64,000 bases of DNA from Talinum fruticosum (Eukaryota; Streptophyta; Magnoliopsida; Caryophyllales; Talinaceae), in NCBI GenBank assembly GCA_021018815.1, contig JAITYX010000006.1:2445001-2509000 (forward strand). The letters are read 5' to 3'. Under the pieces are notes generated by a model. The model made no database searches. It saw only the letters and a program-made list of their open reading frames with translations, and was not told the origin of the DNA. Each line of letters opens with the position of its first letter. The first letter of the stretch is position 1. Shown here piece by piece: positions 1-12,330 of the stretch. A program made the translations under genes and the position numbers.

Positions 1-226
1 AATATGATTGACTCCATTGAACAGGTTGGAGCCAATGTTTTGAATTGAACATAGTTGCAATGGTGCAACTATAATTGGTTCCTTTGTAGCAATAGCAGCG
101 AGCAACTCTTGCCATACTTCTAGTCATCATTCGAGTTAGATGTGTTGCTAGCGTTGGTGGATCCTTGAGAAGTGGATCCAATAGTTTTGTTCTTTGAAGA
201 TTGAGCAACGACGTTTTGGGAACCAT
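1..226 (-). pseudogene. Ty3/gypsy-like gag, 5' end (broken)
   Basis: On the minus strand, an ATG at 226 lies just downstream of a putative LTR end and primer-site region (about 280-310). It opens a low-complexity Ser/Thr/Asn-rich leader of the sort that starts many plant gypsy gag proteins. The frame is broken: the Ser/Asn-rich reading and the downstream reading are in different frames, and a stop follows within about 40 codons. The element continues off the left edge, so no pol could be checked. The assignment rests on context (LTR, the GGCACGTCTGGTGGGAC leader motif, ATG) rather than on a catalytic motif. Confidence 0.4.
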
Positions 227-308
227 ATATTCTTCAAAGGTATAGAGTGTTGACTTGTTTGGAGAAAGAGATGAGATGCAAAGATGTCCCACCAGACGTG
301 CCAAAATT

Positions 309-960
309 TGTAAATACAAATTTCGAGTCTAAAATAAATAAAGATAGGAAATTGAGAAATAAATATAATTTGTATTGATTTTTTATTAAACGGGTACAAT
401 CTCCGTATCAAGTACAATTAATGTAATCCTCTAATTCAATCTCTCTATAACTTGAACGATTCGAGGGCATTGTACCTTAATCTCGAACGTTGATGAAAAG
501 TCGGATGATGAACACTAGGCGGTTCTTGATCCGGAAGTGATGAACTTTGAAGTGATTCAATCTGGAATGGTTGCGGATTTCAATCCGTGACACTTGGTAG
601 ATGGATGTTATTTGTAGTATGAGCTCTCGATTTAGAATGAAAGGAGGATCCCCATTTATAACCTTTTGAGTTGGGGTTTAAATTGGATTTTGGGCGTAGA
701 CATATAATTTGGTAATTATTTATTTTGAGAAATATTTACTATTTATTGCATCGTTATCGACATGTATAAGCTTTTAATTGGTTAAAATTTAATTTCTTTT
801 TATTTTAATTTTAAAACATTCCGAAACCATTTTTACACGTGGCAATTTGCAACAGTGTCGAATAAAAATAATTTAATTTTCCACGTAGCAGCATATAGTT
901 GGTTAACGAATTTTTGCCTCCTACATTTTCATTTGAAATCCTGTGGCTATTTTGCATTTT
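309..960 (-). repeat. LTR of a gypsy-like retrotransposon (outer end uncertain)
   Basis: Read on the minus strand, this segment ends in TTTACA and is followed after a few bases by GGCACGTCTGGTGGGAC, a leader motif common in plant gypsy elements. A TATA-like TTATAAATGG lies near 655. The inner boundary at 309 is fairly secure. The outer boundary near 960 is a guess, because no second LTR or target duplication is in the window. Confidence 0.4.
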
Positions 961-1785
961 TTTTGTAGTGATTTGTTGGTAAGAATTTTACATTAGATTT
1001 TTGACTAACTATTTAGTGATAAATAATTATTTGTTGGTAGACTTATACTCGACGGATGACAATGTACTTGTTACAAAAAGCCTTTTTTCAGCTTGAGTCA
1101 CGTATACACATCCGTTAGACCCAAAAAGCCGTTTTGTTTTTTTTTTTTTTTTGCAACCTCTAAAGGAATTTTCCCTAAACTAAAAGTCTCTTCGCCACCA
1201 CATATGACTCCAGTAGCGCTATGAGGTGTCTTCTGCGACTTGCTTTTGTTTACTCCTTTGTGTTTTCCTTTTTCATTATTTTACATGATAATTGATAAGG
1301 TTCTAACATTTTGCTATGGGAAATTAGATGAAAATAAATTAATTTTTGGGGCAATTGGACGAAAATAAACTATTCTTTTTCCTTGGAGGTGAACACTATG
1401 ATCTTCAATGGGATATTTGTTCTATCAAAGTACCACTAAATTTGGCCAACTTTGATTCATCGGAAAGCGGACGTGAATGGGGTGCTTTTGCATATTTCAA
1501 TAACGAGATCTACTAGATTTGGTGATTCCTCCTTTTAATTTAACTAAAAATGATATTGTATTTAGTTTGGGAGATTTAACTTTTGCAAGGGAGTAAAATT
1601 AAGTGTGTAATGTAACAAATTAAGTTTGATTTGTCTACCATATTTCAAAAGAAGTCAAACAAATAAAACGAGTCACTATCCATGTCTACCAGATTAGGTT
1701 CCCGATGAGTCAAAGGTGATCAAACTCAATTTATTTCGTCAAATTACTTCCAAAAATTTTTATGCAATTTTCCTTATCTTATTGG
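961..1785. other. Intergenic, no gene seen
   Basis: AT-rich sequence with a T-tract near 1135-1152. I see no long reading frame or recognisable repeat boundary. It ends at the target duplication of the hAT element. Confidence 0.5.
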
Positions 1786-1793
1786 ATAAGGTT

Positions 1794-4700
1794 CGGACTG
1801 GGTATTGGATCGGGTGTCCAATGGATTTAATTGGGTGGCCTGAAAAAATAGGGTCAAAACCCATTTAATGACTTAAATGCACTTGGGCATTAAGTGGGCC
1901 GACTGCCAATTAAGTGAATTTTGAGCTGGGACTTGGGGGTAACCGAGCCACCGTGTTTTTGCCGTTCCACCGTCCCCCTCCCCCACTCTCTTTCTCTCTC
2001 ATCGTCGCTCTTCCGCCATCTCACCGGTGAACCGGAGCTGGAAGCCTTTCCTCCACCATCGCTCTTCTTCCGTTGTCTGGTGAATTAGTTCTCTCTCTCT
2101 ATGCGCTTCCGCTGAAACCCTAATTTGGTCAACGCCTCTTTCCTTCTACTCCTACTCCTTAGGTACTTGCTTGTACCTCTACTTTTGGCTTGAACTTACT
2201 TGTACCTCTTCAAAATTCAAACTTATTTTCCATTTTCTATTGTGTTACTTCATCGTCAATTTCTTGTTTTCTTGCTTTTAGTGGTTAATCACTTAATTTG
2301 AGCATAAGGGTTCTATGTTCGAGCACTAATCTTGAAGTTATTCAGTTTTGATTTCTTTTCCTTGTTAATTTGAAGTTTTCTCGAATTAATTTTTGACCTA
2401 TTTACCTTCGTGGGCGGTTGTCAATTTGGGTGTTTTTCTTTTCTTTTTTGTTGGTAATTTATGAAATAGTACGTACGATGATCCAACCAAAATTGACCAA
2501 GTCTTGCTTCTAGTCATTGAAGTATTCTCCTTCTCTCTTTCCTGTCTCATGTATGATTATTCCATCTCATATAGTTTGCCATTATTTCATCTTCCTTTGC
2601 CCCGGGTACTTGTGGAAATCTTTGTAGTTTGTGAACTACGAAATAAAAATATTTCCATCCATTGTTACATACATATCATCCTATTTAGGCAATGGTTGGA
2701 TTCAAAAACTTGCCATTGCATAGGTTTGGTAAGCCTAGTTCTATTGGCCCTTAATGAAAGCTTATTGGAAGTGAAAGCCAATGAATCTCCTTGTCTTTTG
2801 AGGATTAGCAACTGTAAATCGATAAAGTCAATGTGTTTATTTCCCTTACTTGTGTAGTGAAATGGGGGCAGTCAATGCTTATGTAGTGAGAGATAAGAAA
2901 GTTGGGAATTATTTGATGGCATATGAAGGAGTTGGTTGTCCATGATTGGTTCGAGATGGAGGGAGATGATGATCAATGGAGGTTATATTGTAGAAGGGTT
3001 AGGATGGAGGGTAGGACGAGAATTGGCCCGGCAATTTCTCAAGTGAGTCAAGTAACGATTTTTAGAAGATGGGCGGGTTTTCTCAAGGCATATGCTATCC
3101 GAAACTTAAATTATCTCACCACCTCCGAACGAGTTCCTTTTGTTGTTTTAACTCAATGTAGTGTGAAAAACACATAGTTTCCTAATCAACAATTTTTAGG
3201 ATTAGCTTGTTCATTACTAGAATTCACTTTGTTCATTTATGCTAGTCATCTTTTTTGTCATAATTTACATTTTAGACATAGAAAGTGAAGCAACAACTTC
3301 ATCAATCTCACTCAAAGATGGATATAGTGAATATAACACTTAACAACGTAAAAGGAAGAAGAGGTCTAAATTATGGAGAGAGCTTGTAGAAGGCAATAAT
3401 GCGCAAGGTGAGAAAATCGCAACATGTAGGCATTGTAAAGTAGTCATGTCTACCAATCCAAATAGTGGCACTTCTCACTTGAAGCGTCACTTAGATAAAT
3501 GTCCAAGTCATCCTAGAGGAGTGGAAGTTGGGAGTTGCGTAGTGATGATGGTGAGGAATTTGTTTTCAATATGAACGAACTTCGTAAGGAAATTGTGCTC
3601 CATACTGTGGACGAAGCTCACTCATTTGCAATTGTTAAAGAAAAAGCTTTTAGACGGATGATGTCTAAAGCTAATCCAAACTTTGTGCCATTTAGTCGTT
3701 CAACAGACTAAGAGAAATTTATTATCCATATATGTGGGAGATAGAGATAAGGTGAAGGGCATACTATTGAAGCTCCGGGTAGGATTTGTTTGACTACGGA
3801 TAATTAGAAGTCAAATCACACTTATCAACATTATATTTGCATCACATCCTACTTTGTTGATAATGCTTGGAAGTTGCACAAAAAGATCCTTAGATTTAGG
3901 GCAGTGACACCTCCTTATGATGGTGAAAGTATTGCGAATGAAATACTTATATTTCTTCGTCAATGGAACATTGAGGATAAGATTCTCACCATTACTGTAG
4001 ATAATGCCAAGTATAATGATGCGATGATGTCTAATTTGAAAAGCCATTGTTCCCGGAGTGGGTTGCTTAGTAATGGTGTTTTCTTCCGTGTTAGGTGTTA
4101 TGCACATATTCTAAATTTAATTGTGCAAGAAGGTCTCCATTTTATTGGTGAAATTCTAGAGAAGATTCGAAGTTTGATAAAGTTGATAGCTAGATCTACT
4201 CATAGAGGTAAAGATTTCTACGAATGTGCTCAAAAAAATTTTCATTTGGATGTGAAAAGGAAACTGAATTTGGACATGCAAGTTCGTTGGAATTCAACTT
4301 ATAAGATGATGGATAATGTTTTATACTAGAAGAATGTGTTTGTTTACTTGGTGTCCACTAATTCACCATTGAAGCCATATGTTCCTTTAGATGAGGAGTG
4401 GGAAAAGGTTATTAGTATACATAAGTTTCGAAGTTATTTTATGATGTAACTTGCATGTTTAGTGCGGTTAAGACTTCTACATCAAATTTGTATTTCAAAG
4501 GGGCATGGATGGTTTGTCGTCGTTTTCTTGAGGCAGCCAAAGGTCCTTATGACTACCTAGTTAACATCGCAAAAACATGCTTAACAAGTTTGACAAATAT
4601 TGGTCGGAGTATAACTTGCATTTATCATGTGCTGCAATTCTTGATCCTAGATTTAAAGTCAAATTCATTGAGAATTGTTTTAGCAAACTATTTGGGTCCG

Positions 4701-6140
4701 ATGAAGTCTGTGGAAAGGGTGGATAATGTGTTGTCAACTTTACGGTCCTTATTTGATGAGTATAAGCTACGTTCAATGTCAACTTCCTCAATTATTAGCT
4801 CTTCTCCTATTGCTAGTGGGTTTGGAGATGATTATTTTGATGACTACAATAGCTTTGGTGGTAAACACTCAAGGTCACAATGGGGAAGTCACAACTTGAT
4901 ATATATTTGGAGGAATCGGCTCTTGAGGTAAATATGGAGTTAGATGTTCTAGATTTTTGGCACAACAGTTAAGGGAGACATCCAAATCTTTCAATGATGG
5001 CACAAGACTTACAAATAATCCTAGTTAGTATTGTTACGTCAAAATCGTGTTTAGCCTAGGAGGAAAAACCATCTCCCCAACTCGTAGTACTTTGAAACCC
5101 AAAACGCTACAAGCATTGATATGTCTTCAAGATTGGCGACTCGCAGAGTATGACGTTGGCGTTGATATTGACCATGATTATGAATCGGATGAGGATGAAG
5201 TGAACGGGGATGAGGAGGATTATACAAGTCTCTTCTTTTAGGTAATCATACTAGACCCTTGATGGTGATCTAAATATGCGTGTTATTAAGCGACTCGAAT
5301 TATTTGTTGCAGCTCTTGACAAACCTGACTTAGATTCTAATTAGGGAAACAAGGCTGCTATTTACAAAGGTTGATTGAGGTATTTAAGGCTTCTTCAATG
5401 GTGCATGTGTTTGCTATTGTGGTCTGTAATTGTTGTTTCGCAGCTTGTTGATGCTGAGGTCTGCTATTGATGTTGCTGCTTGAGGCAGCTATTATGAGCT
5501 AATTGGATTTTACAATAACTATCGAAGTCTGTTGCTATTGAGACCAGATTTCGAGTTGTTCGCTGTAATTGACCTATTTGGGTCTGTTGGGCTACTTTAT
5601 TGAATTGGAGATTTGCCATAGATAAAGACGGAGCTTGAAAGTTCAACAACTTGGATGGATCATTAGCACCAAAACCACCTTGCAATGCAGATGCAGAAAC
5701 CATGGATGGGAAGAACCCGAGACTAGGCACTAGGAAACTGATGGTTTTTATTTCAATGTCTACTTCCTATTAAATATGTCATTTGGCAGGGGACTTAAAT
5801 ATGTCATTGGCATTTTTGTTGAAGTTTCAACATCAATTAGTCAAGTGATGTATATTTTGACTGGAGGCAACTTAGTTATTAAGCCTCGATTGGGTCTCAA
5901 TTAGTAGCTTAACATATATGCTTTTTATTTTGAAACTTGAAACTATTACTCAAATTAGGTGGAGTGCCTTTTTTAAGTTTAACATTTTCTTCAATTATTC
6001 AAATTGGGTGGGCCTTGGGTGGTCGGGATCATTTGACCCATGGGCCGTCCCGACCCATTAAAAAAGTTATTGTTCGGTCCGACCTGTTAAGTTAGTGGGC
6101 GGGTCCGACCCAGCCCAACCCAGCCCGTTACCCAATCCTA
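1794..6140 (+). mobile_element. hAT-superfamily DNA transposon, complete but inactive
   Basis: The termini are imperfect inverted repeats. The left end reads CGGACTGGGTATTGGATCGG. The right end, reverse-complemented, reads TAGGATTGGGTAACGGGCTG. The two share GGAnTGGGTA and a G-rich continuation. The element is flanked by ATAAGGTT at 1786-1793 and ATAAGGTC at 6141-6148, an 8-bp target duplication with one mismatch, as expected for hAT. GGGTCGG/CCGACCC-rich subterminal sequence lies inside both ends. The interior carries a broken BED-finger transposase. The 5' part (about 1970-3300) looks like a leader and intron, with CT-rich tracts and no recognised coding domain. Confidence 0.85.
3351..5241 (+). 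pseudogene. hAT transposase (RICESLEEPER/BED type), degenerate
   Basis: Domains appear in order with several stops and frameshifts. A BED zinc finger spans 3351-3510 (CRHCKV, then SHLKRHLDKC, giving the Cys2-His-His/Cys pattern). The RNase H-like catalytic core lies at about 3785-4330 (residues such as ITVDNAKYND and the RCYAHILNLIVQEGL motif). The C-terminal hAT dimerisation region lies at about 4866-5240 (LDIYLEES, FSLGGKTISPTRS, ALICLQDW). In-frame stops near 3708, 3807 and 4329 and frame changes between segments rule out a working protein. The family excises and reinserts elements with 8-bp duplications, which agrees with the flanks seen here. Confidence 0.88.
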
Positions 6141-7267
6141 ATAAGGTCATAACATTGTCTGCATGGTCAACTATTGGTTCCAGAAAAAAAAAAAATGAAA
6201 TCTTTGTCGAAGCTAAGTCATTTGATGGATAAAGCCCATTTCACATTCTAAATGAAAAATAATTTATTAATAATAGTTTTTAGTTTGATGAATAAAGCCT
6301 ACTTTACATTCGAAAATGAAAAATAATTTAATAAAAATACTAGTAAAGATATCCAACAATTTTGTGTGTAGTTAATGAAATGAAACTAATGTGTGATATC
6401 GTGGGAATTAGTGATGGGTTATGAATAATTTTAAAAATGTCAAGGTAAAGACGATGCTGACATAAGTATAAATGAAAATGATAAAAGATCTTGTAATAAA
6501 ATCTGTAAAAAGTGTTTTATATATTTTACCCAAAAACTATTATATCATACATATAAGTTAATTGCAAAAGAAGTGATGGGATTGAATTGTGGAAGGTTAT
6601 TGCTAGTCACAAATTTGGACATTCAAACATTCTCATTTGGATATCAAACCTTGGTATCGGATTTGGGTATAATTAGGGAATCTGAATATACAACTCAAAT
6701 AGGGTCCAAATACAGTGTTTTTGTTCGAATGTCTCAATTATCCGAATTAGTGTTAACCCCAATCTGTATTTTTGTAAGCTCTATATGTTAGCTTCACATA
6801 ATTAGTGAAATAAAACCAAAATCCCATATCTTGGTTGAAAATAGTATAACTATAGATACTACTAACACCATAGACCTGGATCTATAAACGCGGTGACATG
6901 ACGTAATTTGGGGGAGAGAATATAATTTTTTTGAAAAAAGATACCATAAAAATAAGAGATGAGTTTTAAAAAATTAAAATAAAATACTATTTATAATAGT
7001 TTGGATCTATAAATCTAGGTATAACATAATTTAGATATACCTATTGCAATAAAAATGAACTCTCTGACTTATTGAAATCTAGCTTGGGTCTATAAATCTA
7101 GGTATAACAATTGTTTGAAGATATTTGATGAAATAAAAATGAAAACGTTGGCCACATGTGAAAAAGTTGACATTTATGAACTCTTTGACTTACGTAAATC
7201 TTCAGTTCAGAGACAACATCTTCAGAGGGAATCTAATCTTCTTATTTGTTTTTTAAGGTGCGAGTGA
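6141..7267. other. Upstream flank of glyoxalase copy 1
   Basis: This stretch contains the hAT right target duplication and AT-rich DNA. A short phrase, GGTCTATAAATCTAGGTATA or a variant, is repeated near 6890, 7005 and 7090. Part of 6190-6250 (GATAAAGCCCATTTCACA) resembles 10560-10590 upstream of copy 2, so the tandem duplication extends at least this far. No coding potential was recognised. Confidence 0.5.
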
Positions 7268-7400
7268 GGTGACCGTCAATGACAGTACTCCAGTTCAGAG
7301 AGACGCGTAGAGCTGGCTCTTGACTTGGCCTCATTCATATTCTTTGCCCTTGGACCAAAACGGATAATTTTCTTGTCAATAATAAAAAGGGATAATTTTC
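7268..7400 (+). promoter_or_regulatory. Promoter of glyoxalase copy 1
   Basis: This block is conserved ahead of all three copies. It has a CTCCAGTTC-like motif, GCGTAGAG, a W-box-type TTGACTT at 7320-7326, CATTCATA, and a TATA region followed by GGGATAATTTTCCCC. In this copy the TATA reads AATAAAAAGGG at about 7381 instead of TATAAAAAGGG. Function is inferred from conservation and position, about 110 bp before the ATG. Confidence 0.55.
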
Positions 7401-7498
7401 CCCATTCTGAAACACCAAAAAAGGCTGTCCACTTTAATTAGCAACATACACAAGAGATATAGAAAGAGAGAGATTCTGGTAATCTTATTGAAAAGGAG

Positions 7499-8363
7499 AT
7501 GGGTGTTAGATTTGAAGAGGAAGAGCATCAGCAACTGAAATGCAAATCAACAACATCGTTGCCTCTTGTCTCTCTAAACCATATCTCTTTTGTATGCAAA
7601 TCTCTGGAGGAATCCATTCGATTCTATAAAAACGTATTGGGTTTTCTACTCATTCACCGCCCTTCTTCTCTCAAGTTTCGGGGAGCTTGGTACGTGTTTT
7701 TCAGCTTCTTTTTCATTTCGCACTTAGATATGTTATTAAACGAGACTATCTGGTTTTAAAAATATAGAATATAAAGAGTGAGAACGAATTGATTATAAAA
7801 TAGAAATATTTCTTTGGAATATAATTACAGAAATGGCCTCATAAGATACATAAATTGATTAGAGCTATAGAAAGTATGAACTATCTTCATATAATTGCAA
7901 ATTATGGTGCAGGCTATTCAATTATGGGATAGGGATTCATTTACTGGAGTTGGATAATCTGCCACATAAGAAACGGCGTATAAATCCAAAAGACAACCAC
8001 ATTTCATTCCAAAGCTCCAACATGAAGCTGGTGATCGAGAAACTGGAGGAGATGGGGATTGAATATGTGTCCGCTCAGGTGGAGGAAGACGGCATAAAAG
8101 TTGATCAGCTGTTCTTCCACGACCCAGATGGCTACATGATTGAAATATGTAACTGTCAAAATTTTCCGATTCTTCCCATTTCTGCTGCTTCTTGCCCTCT
8201 CAAAGGCCCTGCAAAATTTGATAATACAACTGTCGACATTGATAATCGGCTGGTATCACCTGATGACTTCTATGGATCCTCTAGAGGGCCTTGCTCGACC
8301 GAAGTGGAGGAACAGTTGATGGAGTGCGTGGTGACTGACAAGATCAATATTACTACATTTTAG
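7499..8363 (+). CDS. Glyoxalase I-family (VOC superfamily) protein, two exons
   Basis: Exon 1 is 7499-7689, a GT-AG intron occupies 7690-7912, and exon 2 is 7913-8363. Splicing gives a 213-residue protein and joins GAW to LFNYGIGIHLL, the junction expected for the plant glyoxalase I-like clade that includes Arabidopsis At1g15380 and At1g80160. Paired beta-alpha-beta VOC modules are visible: LNHISF near residue 28, NHISF near 93, and HDPDGYMIEICNC at 133-145. His28, His93 and Glu141 sit where VOC enzymes carry ligands. The likely role is cytosolic detoxification of methylglyoxal or a related carbonyl, but members of this clade are often uncharacterised and metal use is unproven. A tail of about 65 residues after the VOC fold is longer than in the Arabidopsis relatives and recurs in the two pseudogene copies. 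The start is the first ATG after the TATA region, and the same MGVRF start occurs in all three copies. Confidence 0.9.
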
Positions 8364-11032
8364 TATGTGCTTAAAATGCATGTGATGTATGCAATGATAA
8401 TTTACGATACAATTAATATGTAGTTGAGCTTTCTATTTTTCTCATATTTTGTACTTACAAATATTAAATTTAGAATCATTTTTTGTATTGCAGGGACATA
8501 TTAATAAAAGTTTGATGATTAAAACTAGAGACTACGTCAGTAAATCACAGGTTTCCCTCCTAATTATTGTAAAACAAGTTTACCAAGTATAATTAAACAT
8601 CTATTTATTATCAATTTGCTCACTAAATTTATGCAAGTTCTTTAGAATAAGAACCCATCTCTATTTACTTGTCAATAACCTAAGTTTATTTCTAACTTGA
8701 TCAAGATGGGATATGGTTACGTATGGTTAATTACGATTGACAACCTGACCTCGTCCGATGGGACATATGAAAATAAGGAACCCATTAACTACTTGTAACC
8801 ATTAGATATAAAGTAGACTTTGCACCCAAAAAAATTAGATATATAGTAGACATCTTTGGCGTTTGCATTCCAGTGGTTATCTTATAACATGGTCACTCAA
8901 GCAAATTTTAGTGGCAATAATACCTGTTTCACTTGGATTTGGCATCAAGGGATGTGCTAAAAGGGCTTTTTTATGGTTGTATACCGTAGGTAGGTAATTC
9001 GCTTTATGTGGGGTTTATTTGTAGTGTTAGCCGCTAAATGAAATTAGGTTTTCTCTTTGAATGCAGATATAGTTTGTTGTTAGGAGTTTGTTTCATAGAT
9101 TAGCTAGTGTCTTTTATGGAGTACTGTAGAATGGGGGTGTACTTATATATACGCTAGTCGCATTATCTGAATTTATAGGCTTTACAACTATCGGGAAAAA
9201 AAATAACTACATTCCAATTAGGCACAATTTTTTGCTCCCAAACCTTCCTGTAGATCTTGACTTGTATACAAAATCCCAAGCTATAAATTCATAAGTATTT
9301 TCCTAAAGAATGTTCCTACAAATACTTCAATGTCTTTCATGACCCCCTTTGGCAGGAAGAAGACTCAGGACCAATATGCATGTAAAGATATCAAACAACA
9401 AAAATGGAGTTTATCAATTGTAATCTACCTGCATAAGACTAGTTTGTACCTGCATAAGACTAGTTTCTCCTATAACAATTTTATCAATAAACATATGACA
9501 ATCAGATTTAGACTACCTTATGGAAACAAAGGAACTCCTAAATACATGACAGGATACAAAGATTAGAAGAAGTATTAAGAGAGTTAGGAATTGGCAGAGG
9601 AGAGAGACTGAATTTTCTGGCCTATCGATTAACTACATTTTTATGTGATCTATACAAATTATAACGAAAGTACAATCAATTATGATAAAAGGGGAGGGTA
9701 ATGGAACACAAGATTGAAATACTCCTTTTTAGAATAATGGATGAATTTTATTAATTAAATATTATACGACATTTACAATTAAATTCAAACAAATTCATAA
9801 ATTTTTCGATTGAAATAACTAATTAAAATTCTTCTTAACGCTCCTGTTCCACTCAATCGTTATTTCATCATATAATTTCTAAGGAGATCATCCTTGTTGT
9901 ATACCTTTTGTGTCGAATAGATTTATTTATTGTAACAGTTCGAATTTGAAAAATTGATACCGATCGACAATCAATCAAGTATTCAACCACATACAAGTAT
10001 AATACTTATGAAAAAAAGCTGATAGAATTGCTCCAAAACCGAACACAATACCACTCATTAAAAGAGAGAATAATTGTTGTATAGAAAGTAATAGATAAAA
10101 TATAAAAGAAAGAGAGATTGAGGTTTAATATTGATAAAAAATCAAGGGCAACCCCTTAGAAAAGAAATACGTATGTTTTTCTAGAGGAAGGGAGCGAGAA
10201 GGAAGAGGCGGCCACGGCTAGAGTTTGTAATTTTGCATTGACATAGATCAAAATATACTAAATAATATTTTATATATATAAAATTTAATATTATCAAGAT
10301 CTAGTTACGCGTTTAGTGACCGTTGATAGGTACGTGTACATGTGACTCACGTTGCCACAAAGTAGTTTCCTACTGCTTGGTCTTGCACTCGTTTCTGTGC
10401 ACCTTTTTTGTCGTCATTACTTGATGATAAGGTGGTTAGATTGTAATTCGTTCAACTAGATCCAATCACATTGACTTTTTTTTAAAAAAACTAGTTCCAA
10501 TTACATCAGATATAATTTTTTTTTTTTGAAACATCAGATATCATCTTGGTCGGAGCCAACTAATACGACAGATAAAGCCTATTTCACAATTTAACAGAAA
10601 TTAACACAATTTTGTTTGTACGTTATCCAAATCAATATTTAATATTTTGGTTGACAATCTTACAACCATTATTTAATGAAATAACAACGAAAACAAGGCC
10701 AATAAAAAGCTGAATGCCACAGCAGCATGTTGCCCAGATGCGAATATTTTATTTTTTTACATGATAAGGGTAGGTAATTCAATCGACCTCTATCTCATAG
10801 GTAAATTTAATTAGACTTAAATGCTTAATGGAAGGGTAAGGATATTAAGCCTAAACTTAAAATCCAAATCCTAACTTCCTGTACATCTACTAAAAAAATT
10901 GTTTCCATCAAATTTCGAACTCCGATGAAAAATATGAAAGTGTGGAGTGGTTACTTCTATGGTAACACTCGCTTAGTGCCCAAATATGAATACTTTATTA
11001 ACTTACACCTTTTTTTATTTTATTTTTAGGGT
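8364..11032. other. Spacer between glyoxalase copies 1 and 2
   Basis: The first ~340 bp (to about 8710) is 3' flank shared with copies 2 and 3, for example GAACCCATCTCTATTT at about 8647. Around 9430-9470 the phrase CTGCATAAGACTAGTTT occurs twice in tandem. The rest is AT-rich with no convincing gene. A 78-codon open frame at 9330-9566 has no recognisable domain and is not called. Confidence 0.5.
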
Positions 11033-11160
11033 GTAAGTGAGTCAATGATACTGCTCCAGTTCGGAGGCGCGTAGAATTGCGTCTTGACTTCCTCATTCAT
11101 ACTCTCTCTGCCTTGGACCTTTTGCTTAGCCTATATCTATAAAAAGGGATAATTTTCCCC
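11033..11160 (+). promoter_or_regulatory. Promoter of glyoxalase copy 2
   Basis: This repeats the copy 1 block: CTCCAGTTCGGAGG, GCGTAGAAT, TTGACTT at 11084-11090, CATTCATAC, then TATAAAAAGGG at about 11138-11148 followed by ATAATTTTCCCC. The TATA here is closer to consensus than in copy 1, although the gene behind it is dead. Confidence 0.5.
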
Positions 11161-11278
11161 ATTTTCAAACACCAGAGACAAGGCTATCCACTTTAGCAAC
11201 AACATCATCAAATACTTTTACGAGACAGCAGAGACACGAGAGAGAGAGAGAGTCTAGTATAACCCTATTAAGAAGGGG

Positions 11279-12033
11279 ATGGGTGTAAGATTTGAAGAGG
11301 AAGAGGGGAGCAGCTCAAGTTCTCATCAACAACCTCATCATTGCCTCTCCTCTCACTAAATCATGTCTCTTTTCTCTGCAAATCCCTGGAGGAGTCTGTT
11401 AGATTCTACCAAAATGTATTGGGTTTCGTTCTTATTCGCCGCCCCTCTTCTCTCAAGTTTCGGGAGCTTGATATGTGATTTCTAGCCTCTCTTCTATTTT
11501 CAGCTTATGTCGAGTAACACTTCTTATTTAAGAAAATTAACTTAGTGCGAGGTTTAAATACGAATGATCTTCATATATACTAGTATATACAATAACATCT
11601 CCTTACAATTGTGAAAATGATTGTGCAGGCTATTCAACCATGGAATCGGGATTCATTTACTAGAGTCAAGCGATCTCCCAAAGAAGAAAGCGAGTCCTAA
11701 ATACAAAGGACAACCATATTTCATTCCAAAGCTCCGACATGATGCTGGTGATCGAGAAGCTGGAGGAGATGGGGATTGAATATGTGACCGCTCAGGTGGA
11801 GGAAGACGGCATAAAAGTCGATCGGTTCTTCTTCCACGACCCGGATGGCTACATGATTGAAATATGTAACTGTCAAAATTTACCGGTTCTTCCCATTTCT
11901 TCTACTCCTTGCCCTCTCAAAAACCTTACAAAGTTAGACAATACCATTATCGACATTGATAATCGGTTGGCCTCATCTGATAACTTCTATGGATCCTCAA
12001 GGGGCCTTGCTCGAGCGAAGTGGAGGACCAACT
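11279..12033 (+). pseudogene. Glyoxalase copy 2, frameshifted pseudogene
   Basis: Both exons align with copy 1. Exon 1 opens with MGVRFEEEE but shifts frame and stops at TAA 11357. One base is lost before the splice site, and the donor reads GATATG instead of GGTACG or GGTATG, so the GT is gone. Exon 2 starts after CAG at about 11629 and keeps HDPDGYMIEICNC, but a frameshift lies near 11695 and another near 12000 shortens the tail. Several independent lesions make function implausible. Spacing from copy 1 is 3.8 kb in the same orientation, which fits a tandem duplication. Confidence 0.87.
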
Positions 12034-12330
12034 GATAGAGTATTTGGTGACTCGACAAGGTCAGTATTACATTTTAGTATGTGCTTAAAATGCGTGCGAT
12101 GTATGCAAAGATAATTTACAACTCAATTGAGATGTAGTTGAGCTTTTTATTTTTCTCGTACTGTATACTTTGAAATTGAATTTAGAATCATTTCTTAGAT
12201 TACCTTCTATAATTTGCTTTCTAAATTCATGCAAGCTCTTCATAGAAAGAACCCATCTCTATTTTTACTTCTAAAGTAAGTTTATTTCTAACTTTATCGT
12301 GATGGGATATGGTTAATAAGTAGGATCCAC
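12034..12330. other. Shared 3' flank of glyoxalase copy 2
   Basis: This resembles 8364-8710 and 23208-23530 (for example TAGTATGTGCTTAAAATGCG at the stop region and GAACCCATCTCTATTT at about 12248). It marks the right side of the duplicated unit. Confidence 0.55.

Noticed and set aside
2504..3177. Two open frames ahead of the hAT BED finger
   Set aside because: Neither has a hAT domain; they lie where the family usually has leader and intron, so they are not called as genes.
5464..5730. 88-codon minus-strand frame at the right of the hAT element
   Set aside because: Antisense to the transposase 3' region, with a Gln/Ser-rich composition and no recognised domain; could be captured sequence but the evidence is too thin.
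9330..9566. 78-codon frame in the glyoxalase spacer
   Set aside because: No domain, and it contains a short tandem duplication of non-coding character (CTGCATAAGACTAGTTT).
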